In this document: positions 1-8,335 of the stretch, piece after piece
Layout of the letters: the number at the start of each line of letters is the position of its first letter
Position numbering within the stretch: position 1 is the first letter of the stretch
Source of the DNA: ZC4RG42 sp036676355
GTDB lineage: Bacteria; Pseudomonadota; Gammaproteobacteria; Burkholderiales; SG8-39
Assembly: GCA_036676355.1 (NCBI GenBank)
Contig: JAKFDA010000043.1
Location: 28,996 to 92,995, forward strand
Direction of reading: 5' to 3'
Length of the DNA stretch: 64,000 nucleotides
Position numbers and translations under genes: made by a program
Notes under the pieces: model-generated
The model's database searches: none
Told to the model about the DNA's origin: nothing
The model's input: only the letters and a program-made list of their open reading frames with translations

Positions 1-53
1 CGGACGACAACGTGGTGGACGCAGAATTCACCGAAGTGAAAGACAAGAAGTAA
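1..53 (+). CDS. dnaK: DnaK (Hsp70 chaperone), C-terminal end only
   Basis: Only the last 16 codons and the TAA stop (51-53) are present. They encode an acidic tail ending in AEFTEVKDKK, which matches the conserved C-terminus of bacterial DnaK that contacts partner chaperones. The assignment is supported by dnaJ starting about 100 bases downstream on the same strand, the usual dnaK-dnaJ order. The ATPase and substrate-binding domains lie outside the window. Confidence 0.85.
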   Translation, partial: DDNVVDAEFTEVKDKK

Positions 54-78
54 GGCGGGTCGAGTGCCGAAGTCGAGA

Positions 79-106
79 TCGAGAGCTCGCGCAAGCGGGC
101 TCTCGA
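79..106 (+). terminator. dnaK-dnaJ intergenic hairpin (no U tract)
   Basis: A 12-bp inverted repeat (79-90 with 95-106, one T/C difference allowing a G-U pair) encloses a GCAA tetraloop. No T run follows, so it is not a classical intrinsic terminator. A stable RNA hairpin here could reduce read-through into dnaJ or protect the dnaK 3' end, giving the usual excess of DnaK over DnaJ; that role is inferred. The 9-mer CTCTCGACT also occurs three times in this spacer (100-108, 115-123, 136-144). Confidence 0.5.
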
Positions 107-149
107 CTTATTCGCTCTCGACTCTCCACTCACCACTCTCGACTAGAAC

Positions 150-1268
150 ATGGCTAAACGCGACTATTACGAAGTACTGGGCGTCAATCGCGACGCGAGC
201 GAGGACGAACTCAAGAAGGCCTATCGCAAGCTGGCGATGAAGCATCATCCGGACCGCAATCCGGACAACCCGAAGGCCGAAGAGCATTTCAAGGAGGCCA
301 AAGAGGCCTACGAAATCCTCTGCGACTCGAACAAGCGCGCCGCTTACGATCGCTATGGCCATGCCGGCATAGACGCCAGCGCGGGGGTCGGCGCGGGCGC
401 GGGCTATTCCAATTTCGCCGAAGCTTTCGGCGATATTTTCGGCGACATCTTCAGCGGCCAGCGTGGCGGTCGCTCTTCGGTCTATCGCGGCGCGGATCTG
501 CGCTACAACCTGGAAATAACGCTCGAGCAGGCGGCGCACGGCACCGAAACCAAGATTCGCATTCCGACCAGCGAGGAATGCGACACGTGCAAAGGCAGCG
601 GCGCGAAGCCGGGCACCAAACCGCAGACCTGCCCGACCTGCGACGGTCACGGCCAGGTGCGCATGCAGCAGGGTTTCTTCTCCATCCAGCAAACCTGCCC
701 GCGCTGCCACGGCACCGGCAAGATCATTCCGGAAGTGTGTTCCAGCTGTCAGGGCGCAGGCCGAGTCAAGACGCACAAGACTTTATCGGTCAAGATTCCC
801 GCCGGCGTGGATGAGGGCGATCGCATCCGCCTCGCCAACGAAGGCGAAGCCGGCATGAACGGTGGCCCTTCAGGCGACCTGTACGTGCAGATCCAACTCA
901 AGCAGCACAGCGTTTTCCAGCGTGATCATGATGACCTGCACTGCGAAATGCCCATCAGCTTCGTCGCCGCCGCTCTGGGCGGTGAAATCGAAATCCCGAC
1001 CCTCGACGGCAGCGCGAAGATCAAGGTTCCTGCCGAAACCCAAAGCGGCAAAACGTTCCGGCTGCGCGGCAAGGGCATCAAGGGCGTGCGTTCCAACAGC
1101 CATGGCGACCTCTATTGCCATGTCGTGATCGAAACGCCGATCAACTTGAACGAGCGGCAAAAAGCGCTGTTGCGCGAATTCGAGACGATCACACAGGACA
1201 ACAGCGAACGCCACAATCCGCGCGCCAAATCGTGGATGAACCGCGTGCGCGAATTCTTCAGCGCCTGA
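150..1268 (+). CDS. dnaJ: Chaperone protein DnaJ (Hsp40)
   Basis: This is a full-length 372-residue type I DnaJ, the co-chaperone that stimulates the DnaK ATPase and delivers unfolded clients. The N-terminal J domain carries the HPD triad at residues 33-35. A Gly-rich and Phe-rich linker follows (about 77-105). The zinc-binding domain has four CxxCxGxG repeats with cysteines at 144/147, 161/164, 183/186 and 197/200. The C-terminal substrate-binding domains follow. It lies directly downstream of dnaK, with a hairpin-containing spacer between. Length and motifs are normal for the family. Confidence 0.98.
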   Translation: MAKRDYYEVLGVNRDASEDELKKAYRKLAMKHHPDRNPDNPKAEEHFKEAKEAYEILCDSNKRAAYDRYGHAGIDASAGVGAGAGYSNFAEAFGDIFGDIFSGQRGGRSSVYRGADLRYNLEITLEQAAHGTETKIRIPTSEECDTCKGSGAKPGTKPQTCPTCDGHGQVRMQQGFFSIQQTCPRCHGTGKIIPEVCSSCQGAGRVKTHKTLSVKIPAGVDEGDRIRLANEGEAGMNGGPSGDLYVQIQLKQHSVFQRDHDDLHCEMPISFVAAALGGEIEIPTLDGSAKIKVPAETQSGKTFRLRGKGIKGVRSNSHGDLYCHVVIETPINLNERQKALLREFETITQDNSERHNPRAKSWMNRVREFFSA

Positions 1269-1606
1269 TCTTTATAGGCTGCCCAACCGCAACCTCTCAC
1301 GGCAGTCCACCCTCGCAAGCAATGCAGCGCCCCTCCCACCGCCCAGGGAGGCCGGCCGCCGGGTTCGCGCCCCTGTCCGGGGACCGAATCGATTCCTAAT
1401 TCGACCCATGAGGCGCCAGCGCCAACTTTGCCCTTGGTTCGAAGGCAGCCGCGCCCGCATCATTTACGGCGACTGTGTACAAGTACCGCAGTCCGCCGTT
1501 GGTTCGAGGCCGAAGCGGGAATTCACCCGCGTCGCTCAACCTGCCGGGCGGAGGATCGCGCAAGACCAAAAAAGCCGTACGCACCATCCGGGAGAGGAGA
1601 GTAAGC
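1269..1606. other. Intergenic region dnaJ to binding-protein gene
   Basis: About 340 bases with no convincing gene. It contains short GC-rich inverted repeats (for example CCTCCC/GGGAGG near 1335-1355) but no T-tract terminator and no clear -35/-10 pair. The ribosome-binding site of the next gene (GGAGAGGAG) lies at its right end. A longer reading frame starts upstream at 1475, but its extension is not protein-like. Confidence 0.5.
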
Positions 1607-2731
1607 ATGCTTCGCAAATCAATCGCACACCTGACCACGGTGATCGGCCTCACGCTCTGCGGCGTCGCGGCGGTCCACGCGGAGCCCCTCGTGATCGGGC
1701 AATCGGCGCCGCTGTCCGGCTCCAACAAGGAACTGGGCGAAGATATCCGCGACGGCGCACTGGCCTATATCAACAAGGTCAACGCAGCAGGCGGTATCAA
1801 CGGACGCAAGATCGAACTGCTGTCGCTTGACGACGGCAACAAGACCGATCGCTCCGAGAAGAACACCATCGAATTGCTGGAAAAGCACAATGTCGTCGCA
1901 CTCTTCGGCTACGGCAGCACCACGCTGAGCAAGCCGGCAATGCCGCACGTGGATCGCGCCAAGGTGCCGTTCTTCGCACCGTTTACCGGCGCGGATTACA
2001 TGCGCAAATTCCGTCCGCTGGTATTCAACCACCGAGCCGGTTACGGCGACGAACTGGAAAAGGTCATCGAGCACTACGCGACCTTCGGCCTCAAGCGTTT
2101 CGCCGTGCTGCATCACGACGACACGGTCGGTTCGGAAAACCTTGCCGCCGTTGAGCGCGCGCTGCAAGCACGTGGCTTGAAAGCAGTCGCGATCGCATCG
2201 ATCAAACGAACGCAGAAGGAAATTCAGGCGGAAGTCGCGACGGTTGTGAAGAGCAATCCGGAAGTGGTCATCTGCACGACACTGTATCGGACCACCGCCG
2301 ATTTCGTGAAGCAGGCGCGTGCGCTACATCTCAACTCGCAATTCGTCAGCTTGTCCTTCGCCGGCTCGACCGCGCTGGCCGGCGCACTCGGTCAGGCGGG
2401 CCTTGGCGTAGTGATGTCACAAGTAGTGCCCACGCCAACCAAGGCTTCGGTGCCGATCGTGCGTGAGTATCAGCAGGCGATCAAGGGCCTGGCGCCCGGC
2501 AAGGTTCACTCCTTCACCGGCCTGGAAAGCTACATCGCTGCCAAGGTGTTGGTCGAAGGAATCCGCCGCGCGGGACCCAACGTATCACGTGCGAGTTTGA
2601 TCAAGGGGCTCGAATCCATCGAATCGTATGATCTGGGCGGCTATATCGTCGGCTTCTCACCCAAGGATCACAACGGCAGCAAGTACGTCGGTCTGACCAT
2701 TCTCGGCCGGGATCTGGCGTTCAAGGACTAA
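1607..2731 (+). CDS. Periplasmic substrate-binding protein (LivK/UrtA-like, peripla_BP_6)
   Basis: The 374-residue product has a Sec signal peptide (basic start, hydrophobic core, cleavage expected after VHA at about 24-26). The mature part is a type I periplasmic binding fold beginning VIGQSAPLSGSNKELG, typical of branched-chain amino-acid, amide and urea ABC importers. The start at 1607 was chosen because GGAGAGGAG lies just upstream and it begins exactly at the signal peptide. No permease or ATPase genes adjoin it, so it is an orphan binding protein and its ligand cannot be read from sequence. A strong bidirectional terminator follows. Confidence 0.85.
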   Translation: MLRKSIAHLTTVIGLTLCGVAAVHAEPLVIGQSAPLSGSNKELGEDIRDGALAYINKVNAAGGINGRKIELLSLDDGNKTDRSEKNTIELLEKHNVVALFGYGSTTLSKPAMPHVDRAKVPFFAPFTGADYMRKFRPLVFNHRAGYGDELEKVIEHYATFGLKRFAVLHHDDTVGSENLAAVERALQARGLKAVAIASIKRTQKEIQAEVATVVKSNPEVVICTTLYRTTADFVKQARALHLNSQFVSLSFAGSTALAGALGQAGLGVVMSQVVPTPTKASVPIVREYQQAIKGLAPGKVHSFTGLESYIAAKVLVEGIRRAGPNVSRASLIKGLESIESYDLGGYIVGFSPKDHNGSKYVGLTILGRDLAFKD

Positions 2732-2782
2732 TAAGAACTAGAAGAAAAAAGAATAACAACACACGCGCAAGCGCACTCGAAA

Positions 2783-2808
2783 ACGGGCGGCCAAGCCGCC
2801 CGTTTTTT
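2783..2808 (+). terminator. Intrinsic terminator (bidirectional)
   Basis: A 9-bp perfect stem (2783-2791 with 2795-2803) with a CAA loop is followed by six Ts. It is preceded by an A run, so it works on both strands. It lies between the convergent binding-protein gene and cysS and should end both transcripts. Confidence 0.9.
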
Positions 2809-2820
2809 ATGGATGCCTTC

Positions 2821-4191
2821 CTAGGCTCGCCGCCACGCGGTACCGGCAGGCGAGTCCTCCAGCACGATGCCTGCGTCGGCAAGTGCCTTGCGGATTTCAT
2901 CGGCCGCGGCGAAATCCCTGGCGCGCTTGGCAGTCGCACGCGCCTCGATCATCGCTTCGATACGTGCCTCGGTCCATCCCGCCGGAAGATCGCCGCGCAC
3001 AAACTGCTCCGGATCGCGCTCCAGCAAACCCAGCACCGCACCGAGTGACTTGAGCTGCGCCGCTGCCTGAGAGGAGGCGTTCTTGTTCACTTCATTGGCG
3101 AGCTCGAACAGCACCGCAACCGCTTCGGCGGTATTGAAGTCGTCGTTCATCGCCGCTTGAAACGCCGCCGCGCGCGGCGTGCTCCAATCGATCGGCGCAT
3201 CGAGCGCGGCAGGCGCGATTTTGAGCGCGGTATAGAGTCGCATCAGCCCGCTGCGCGCTTCGCTCAGATGGTGGTCCGAATAGTTGAGCGGGCTGCGATA
3301 GTGCGCGCGCAAAATGAAAAAACGCACCACTTCGGCATCGTACTGTTTCAACACATCACGAATGGTGTGGAAGTTGCCGAGCGACTTCGACATCTTCTCG
3401 TCGTCCACCCGGACGAAGCCGTTGTGCATCCAGTAATTGACGAACGTGCAGTCGTGCGCCGCCTCCGATTGCGCGATCTCGTTTTCGTGATGTGGAAATT
3501 GCAGATCCTCGCCGCCGCCGTGGATATCGAAGCGCTCTCCCAGCAGTTCGCCGCTCATGGCCGAGCATTCGATATGCCAACCGGGGCGGCCATCTCCGAA
3601 CGGCGACGGCCAGGCCGGCTCTCCCACCCTGGCGTGCTTCCACAGCACGAAATCGAGCGGATCGTGTTTGCCGCGGTCGATCTCCACGCGTTCGCCGGCG
3701 CGCAACTCATCCAGCGATTTGCCCGACAATTTGCCGTAACCGGCAAATTTGCGCACTGCGTAATTCACATCGCCGCTTTGCGCGCGGTAGGCATAGCCCT
3801 TGTCTTCCAGCGTGCCGATCATATCCAGCATGGCGCCGATGTGTTCTGTAGCGCGCGGCTCATGGTCCGGCTTCTGCACGCCCAGGCGCGCGGCATCTTC
3901 GTTCATGGCTTCGATGAATCGATCGGTCAACGCGCCGATCGATTCGCCGTTCTCCGTCGCGCGCCGGATGATCTTGTCGTCGATATCGGTGATGTTGCGC
4001 ACATAGGTAACGTCGAAACCGCTGGCGCGCAGCCAGCGCTGCACGACGTCGAATACGACCATCACGCGCGCGTGACCGAGATGACAATAGTCGTACACGG
4101 TCATGCCGCAGACATACATGCGTACGCGCCCCGGTTCAATGGGCACGAACTCTTGTTTGCTGCGACTCAGCGTGTTGTAGATCTTCAGCAT
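2821..4191 (-). CDS. cysS: Cysteine--tRNA ligase
   Basis: The 456-residue class I aminoacyl-tRNA synthetase charges tRNA-Cys with cysteine in the cytoplasm. The HIGH-type signature is HLGH (37-40) and the KMSKS loop is at 266-270. Zinc ligands that discriminate cysteine are visible as Cys28, Cys209 in HIECS, His234 and Glu238 in the HHENE segment. Length is typical. It is convergent with the binding-protein gene and divergent from the TPR-cyclophilin-lpxH run, as in many betaproteobacteria. Confidence 0.97.
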   Translation of the reverse strand: MLKIYNTLSRSKQEFVPIEPGRVRMYVCGMTVYDYCHLGHARVMVVFDVVQRWLRASGFDVTYVRNITDIDDKIIRRATENGESIGALTDRFIEAMNEDAARLGVQKPDHEPRATEHIGAMLDMIGTLEDKGYAYRAQSGDVNYAVRKFAGYGKLSGKSLDELRAGERVEIDRGKHDPLDFVLWKHARVGEPAWPSPFGDGRPGWHIECSAMSGELLGERFDIHGGGEDLQFPHHENEIAQSEAAHDCTFVNYWMHNGFVRVDDEKMSKSLGNFHTIRDVLKQYDAEVVRFFILRAHYRSPLNYSDHHLSEARSGLMRLYTALKIAPAALDAPIDWSTPRAAAFQAAMNDDFNTAEAVAVLFELANEVNKNASSQAAAQLKSLGAVLGLLERDPEQFVRGDLPAGWTEARIEAMIEARATAKRARDFAAADEIRKALADAGIVLEDSPAGTAWRRA

Positions 4192-4360
4192 GGGGCGGAA
4201 AACGTTGCGGTGGTGTGCAGACTGTTAGAATCGCGCGCATGCCTCAGCCGGCGACGCTCGAAAAACAGGCGCCGCAGTATAGCCGAGTATGGGAGGCCGC
4301 TTGAAGCTTGCCGGTCGGGGCGCCTCGCGCCCCGTTCCGGATTTGACTGGATTTCTTCCG

Positions 4361-4888
4361 ATGCGCTTTTCGCTCATTGCCGCCGCCGTGTTCTCTCTCC
4401 TGTGCGCTGCCACGCTGCATGCCGCGCCGCTCGACGATGCGCGCGCGCTGTTGCGTGCAGGCCAACCCGAACAGGCATTGAAGCAACTCGATGCTCATAC
4501 CGCGGCCCATCCCGACGACACGCAAGCGCGCTTTCTCAAAGGCGTGATCCTGACCGAACAGGGCAACCCCGATGCGGCCATCCAGGTATTTCTTGCACTG
4601 ACACGCGAATATCCAGAATTGCCGGAACCGTACAACAATCTGGCGGTGCTCTACGCCGGTCGCGGCGATTACCGTGCCGCGCGTGATGCGCTCGATATGG
4701 CCGTACGAGTCAAACCGGATTACGCGACGGCGTATGAAAATCTGGGCGACATCCACGTCCTGCTGGCAAGCCAGGCTTATGAGAAAGCGTTGAGCCTCGA
4801 CGGCGCCAATCGCAGTGCGCGCGGCAAGCTAAGCCTCGCGCGCGATCTTGCCGCCTACACCCCTCCGGCGCCTAAAACCGCACCCTGA
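4361..4888 (+). CDS. Exported TPR-repeat protein
   Basis: The 175-residue product begins with a signal peptide (MRFSLIAAAVFSLLCAATLHA) and then has three to four tetratricopeptide repeats, with motifs such as LPEPYNNLAVLYAGRGDY and PDYATAYENLGDI. TPRs are protein-interaction scaffolds; the partner is unknown. An upstream in-frame start at 4289 would add residues in front of the signal peptide, so the ATG at 4361 is preferred. It precedes the cyclophilin genes by 11 bases, so co-transcription and a role in envelope protein handling are likely but inferred. Confidence 0.8.
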   Translation: MRFSLIAAAVFSLLCAATLHAAPLDDARALLRAGQPEQALKQLDAHTAAHPDDTQARFLKGVILTEQGNPDAAIQVFLALTREYPELPEPYNNLAVLYAGRGDYRAARDALDMAVRVKPDYATAYENLGDIHVLLASQAYEKALSLDGANRSARGKLSLARDLAAYTPPAPKTAP

Positions 4889-4899
4889 CTGGAGTCCCA

Positions 4900-5466
4900 T
4901 TGAAAATCTTACTTTCGCTGCTGCTGTGCTTAGCTACCGCCACGGCGCTGGCCGCCGATCCCCAGGTCGCCCTGAAAACCAATCGCGGCACCATCGTGCT
5001 GGAACTGTATCCGACCCATGCACCGCAAACGGTTGTCAATTTTCTCGATTACGTGAAGGCAGGCCATTACAACGGCACGATTTTTCACCGCGTTATCGAC
5101 GGATTCATGATTCAGGGTGGCGGCTTCACGCCGGATATGCAGCAGAAGTCCACGCGCGCGCCGATCGAAAACGAAGCGGCCAACGGTCTCAAGAACAGGA
5201 TTGGCAGCGTCGCCATGGCGCGCACGCGCGATCCGCATTCGGCCACCGCGCAGTTCTTCATCAACGTGAACGATAATGTCGGCCTCGACCACACCGCGCC
5301 CACCATGGCCGGTTATGGCTATGCGGTATTCGGCAAAGTCGTGCGCGGCATGGACGTGGTCGAAAGCATTGCCAAGCTTCCCACAACGCGCGTCGGCCCC
5401 TATGCCGATGTTCCCAGCCAACCCGTGGTCATCGAATCGGCCACGCTCGTTTCCACTCCGCAATAA
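4900..5466 (+). CDS. ppiA: Periplasmic peptidyl-prolyl cis-trans isomerase (cyclophilin A type)
   Basis: The 188-residue cyclophilin catalyses proline isomerisation in the periplasm. It has a signal peptide (MKILLSLLLCLATATALA) and the cyclophilin core, including FHRVIDGFMIQGGGF and the ATAQFFINV segment with conserved Arg, Phe and Gln residues. The start is TTG, supported by CTGGAG eight bases upstream and by placing the signal peptide at the N-terminus. It lies 11 bases after the TPR gene and 10 bases before a second cyclophilin, forming an exported/cytoplasmic pair. Confidence 0.9.
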   Translation: MKILLSLLLCLATATALAADPQVALKTNRGTIVLELYPTHAPQTVVNFLDYVKAGHYNGTIFHRVIDGFMIQGGGFTPDMQQKSTRAPIENEAANGLKNRIGSVAMARTRDPHSATAQFFINVNDNVGLDHTAPTMAGYGYAVFGKVVRGMDVVESIAKLPTTRVGPYADVPSQPVVIESATLVSTPQ

Positions 5467-5476
5467 GGATCTCCCC

Positions 5477-5971
5477 ATGGTCAAACTGCATACCAACCAC
5501 GGCGTTATCACGCTCGAACTCGATGCCGAGCGCGCGCCCGAAACCGTCAAGAATTTTCTCGCCTACGCGGAAAGCGGCTTTTACGACAACACCGTATTTC
5601 ACCGCGTCATCGACGGCTTCATGATTCAGGGCGGTGGCTTCGAACCCGGCATGCGACAAAAAGAAGCGAACGCACCGGTGAAGAACGAAGCGGACAACGG
5701 TCTGAAGAACGACAAATACACCATCGCCATGGCGCGCACGTCGGATCCGCATTCGGCCACCGCGCAGTTCTTCATCAACGTGAAAAACAATGATTTCCTC
5801 AATTTCTCCGCACCGACCGCGCAAGGCTGGGGTTACTGCGTGTTCGGTCGCGTTGTCGACGGCACCGATGTGGTCGACAAGATCAAGGGCGTGAACACCG
5901 GCACGAACGGCTTCCATCAGGATGTGCCGAAAGAAGACGTCATCATCGAACGCGCCGAAGTCATCGCGTAG
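5477..5971 (+). CDS. ppiB: Cytoplasmic peptidyl-prolyl cis-trans isomerase (cyclophilin B type)
   Basis: This 164-residue cyclophilin has no signal peptide, so it acts in the cytosol. It shares the FHRVIDGFMIQGGGFEPGM and ATAQFFINV segments with the preceding gene, which suggests an old tandem duplication. The ATG at 5477 follows an AAGGATCT ribosome site. A longer reading frame from 5276 overlaps ppiA and is rejected. Length matches E. coli PpiB. Confidence 0.95.
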   Translation: MVKLHTNHGVITLELDAERAPETVKNFLAYAESGFYDNTVFHRVIDGFMIQGGGFEPGMRQKEANAPVKNEADNGLKNDKYTIAMARTSDPHSATAQFFINVKNNDFLNFSAPTAQGWGYCVFGRVVDGTDVVDKIKGVNTGTNGFHQDVPKEDVIIERAEVIA

Positions 5972-6063
5972 TCATGCGCAATAGCTGCGCGCGGTCGATG
6001 ATCCGTCGGTGCTCACCTCACTCGTCGCCGCGCGCATCTACGGCATAGCACAATGCCTCGACC

Positions 6064-6789
6064 GTGAAGCCGTACCTCTTCGTTTCCGATCTGCACCTGG
6101 CCGCCGAGCGGCCGCAGCTCTATCAAACGTTCCTGCGTTTTCTGGACGAGCATGCACGAGAGGCAGCCGCGCTCTACATCCTGGGCGATCTGTTTGAATA
6201 TTGGGTGGGCGACGAGGATGCCGACGATCCGTTCAACCGGAATGTCATCGACGCGTTGAGTCGCCTCGCCGCAACCGGCGTACCGGTTTATCTGATGCAC
6301 GGCAATCGCGATTTTCTGATCGGAGCACGCGCGGCGCAACGCGGTGGCATGCAACTCATCGCCGATCCGACCGTCATCGACGTATACGGCGCATCGACGT
6401 TGCTCATGCACGGCGATACGCTGTGTACCGACGACGTCGTTTACCAACAGGCGCGCGCACGCTGGCGTCGGCCATTCATCGTGCAGGCTTTCCTCGCCCT
6501 GCCGTTTCGCTGGCGCCGCCGCATTGGCGCCAAATTACGCGCCAAAAGCGAGCGCACCAAACGCGATACGCGGCCGGAGATCATGGATGTCAGCCGAAGC
6601 GCAGTGGAAAAGGTGCTGCGCAGTTACGGCTACCCTCGCCTGATCCACGGCCATACGCATCGACCGGCGCGCCACGCGCACCACATCGACGGTGTCGACT
6701 GCGAACGCTGGGTGCTGGGCGACTGGTATCAACGCGGCAGCTATCTGCGTTGTGATGGCGCCGGCTGCCGCGTAATCGAACTACTCTGA
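6064..6789 (+). CDS. lpxH: UDP-2,3-diacylglucosamine diphosphatase
   Basis: The 241-residue metallophosphoesterase hydrolyses UDP-2,3-diacylglucosamine to lipid X at the inner membrane in lipid A synthesis. Metal-binding motifs are in order: SDLHL (Asp9, His11), GDLFEYWVGD (Asp42), GNRDF (Asn81, Arg82), HGDT and HGHTH. The start is GTG at 6064. It is the last gene of the TPR-cyclophilin run and ends only two bases before the convergent metZ stop. Its presence indicates a Gram-negative outer membrane with lipopolysaccharide. Confidence 0.96.
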   Translation: MKPYLFVSDLHLAAERPQLYQTFLRFLDEHAREAAALYILGDLFEYWVGDEDADDPFNRNVIDALSRLAATGVPVYLMHGNRDFLIGARAAQRGGMQLIADPTVIDVYGASTLLMHGDTLCTDDVVYQQARARWRRPFIVQAFLALPFRWRRRIGAKLRAKSERTKRDTRPEIMDVSRSAVEKVLRSYGYPRLIHGHTHRPARHAHHIDGVDCERWVLGDWYQRGSYLRCDGAGCRVIELL

Positions 6790-6791
6790 AC

Positions 6792-7967
6792 TCAGGCGTC
6801 CAGGCCGCGCTTCAAATCGGCTTTCAGATCCTCGACCGATTCAAGCCCGACCGGCAGGCGGATCAAGCCGTCGCCGATGCCCGCGGCCGCGCGCGCCTCG
6901 GCCGAAATGCGGCCGTGCGTGGTCGTAGCGGGGTGAGTAATGGTCGTGCGGGTATCACCCAGATTGGCGGTAATGGAAATCAGCCGCGTGCTGTCGATAA
7001 TGTGCCAGGCGGCTTCCCGGCCGCCCTTCACGTCGAATGAAACCATCGCGCCGCCAGTGCGCTGCTGCTTGCGCGCCAGCGCGTATTGCGGATGCGACTC
7101 CAATCCCGGGTAGTAGACCCGTTCAACGCGCGGATGTTTTTCCAGCCATTGCGCAACCGCCAGCGCGTTGCTCGAATGTGCATCCATGCGCAGGCGCAGC
7201 GTCTCCAGGCCCTTCAGCATGAGCCAGGCATTGAAAGGCGAAAGGCATGGCCCGGTGGTGCGCAGGACCGGGCCGATCGTCTCCAGCACCAGATCCTGCG
7301 GACCGAGGATCGCACCGCCCAGCACACGGCCTTGCCCGTCGATGTACTTGGTGGCCGAGTGCACGACGATATCTGCGCCCAGTTCGAGCGGGCGCTGCAG
7401 GGCCGGCGTGCAGAGACAATTATCGACCACGAGCAGCGCGTTGGCCTGTTTGGCCACCTTCTTCAGCGCGGCGATGTCGTACACCTCAAGCAGCGGGTTG
7501 GACGGCGTTTCGACGAACAGCATGCGCGTCGTCGGCTTGACTGCCGCCTGCCACGCACTTGCTTCGGTGCTGGGCACGAAGGTCGTATCGATGCCGAACT
7601 TCGAGAAGATGGTGCCGAACAACTGCACGGTCGCACCGAACACGCCGGCGGAGCACACGATGTGATCGCCGCTTTTCAGCAGGCCCATGACGACTCCGAG
7701 GATCGCCGACATGCCGGAAGAGGTCGCCACGCACGCCTCGGCGCCTTCCAGCGAGGCAAGCCGATCGGTGAACATCGCAATTGTCGGATTGCTGAAACGC
7801 GAATAGACCGGGCCGGGCTCTTTATGCGCGAAGCGCGCCGCCGCTTGCGCGGCGCTTTCGAACCTGAAGCTCGAAGTGAGAAACAGCGCCTCCGAATGCT
7901 CGTTGTACTGACTACGCACCGTCCCGGCGCGTATCGCCCGTGTATCGAAATCGAATTCTTCCGTCAT
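6792..7967 (-). CDS. metZ: O-succinylhomoserine sulfhydrylase
   Basis: The 391-residue PLP enzyme of the Cys/Met metabolism family makes homocysteine directly from O-succinylhomoserine and sulfide. The cofactor lysine is Lys207 in SATKYIDGQGR, and the substrate-pocket motif PVYSRFSNPT is near residue 53. The sequence follows the MetZ pattern rather than cystathionine gamma-synthase. Next to purF is a common betaproteobacterial position. No riboswitch was recognised in the upstream spacer. Confidence 0.93.
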   Translation of the reverse strand: MTEEFDFDTRAIRAGTVRSQYNEHSEALFLTSSFRFESAAQAAARFAHKEPGPVYSRFSNPTIAMFTDRLASLEGAEACVATSSGMSAILGVVMGLLKSGDHIVCSAGVFGATVQLFGTIFSKFGIDTTFVPSTEASAWQAAVKPTTRMLFVETPSNPLLEVYDIAALKKVAKQANALLVVDNCLCTPALQRPLELGADIVVHSATKYIDGQGRVLGGAILGPQDLVLETIGPVLRTTGPCLSPFNAWLMLKGLETLRLRMDAHSSNALAVAQWLEKHPRVERVYYPGLESHPQYALARKQQRTGGAMVSFDVKGGREAAWHIIDSTRLISITANLGDTRTTITHPATTTHGRISAEARAAAGIGDGLIRLPVGLESVEDLKADLKRGLDA

Positions 7968-8141
7968 GTCTAAACCACTCCCGCAATAGATAACGACCCG
8001 ATGCGGCGCTGCCGGTACCGCGCGGTGCGCATCGCCATAAGGACGTGCCGGTCAAGGTTTTCGGCGCGGCACAGACGGGCATTACCCTCGTACCACCGCG
8101 CCCGAGCGACCATACTCGGCGCCTGACCAGACGACCCTCCA

Positions 8142-8180
8142 AAACAAAAACCCGTTCAGCCTGCCTGGCTAGAACGGGTT
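8142..8180 (-). terminator. Intrinsic terminator between purF and metZ
   Basis: A 9-bp stem (8149-8157 with 8172-8180), extended by an inner AGCC/GGCT pairing, is followed on the minus strand by TTTTTGTTTT. It lies about 155 bases after the purF stop and should end the purF-containing transcript before metZ. The remaining spacer (7968-8148) is metZ upstream DNA in which I see no gene. Confidence 0.8.
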
Positions 8181-8335
8181 CTGGTACGGGGTCGCCCCGC
8201 CTACTGACCACGCTTTAGCCGTATTTGTTTGTCATCCGCCCGATCGCTCGGTGCGGTGGCGCCCGCAAGCTGTGCTCAAATCGGCGCTGCGTCGAACGTT
8301 ACTCGCGTGTCCCGCGACTGTCAAAGGCATGGCGT

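Noticed and set aside
100..144. Three CTCTCGACT copies as a CRISPR-like array
   Set aside because: Units are 9 bases with spacers of unequal short length and no cas genes; too short for CRISPR.
3157..4686. 509-codon plus-strand frame opposite cysS
   Set aside because: It is antisense to a complete cysS with all motifs; the product is Arg/His/Ala-rich with no family features, typical of a mirror frame in GC-rich DNA.
7912..8211. 99-codon minus-strand frame upstream of metZ
   Set aside because: It overlaps the metZ start in another frame and the purF-metZ terminator, with no recognisable protein features.
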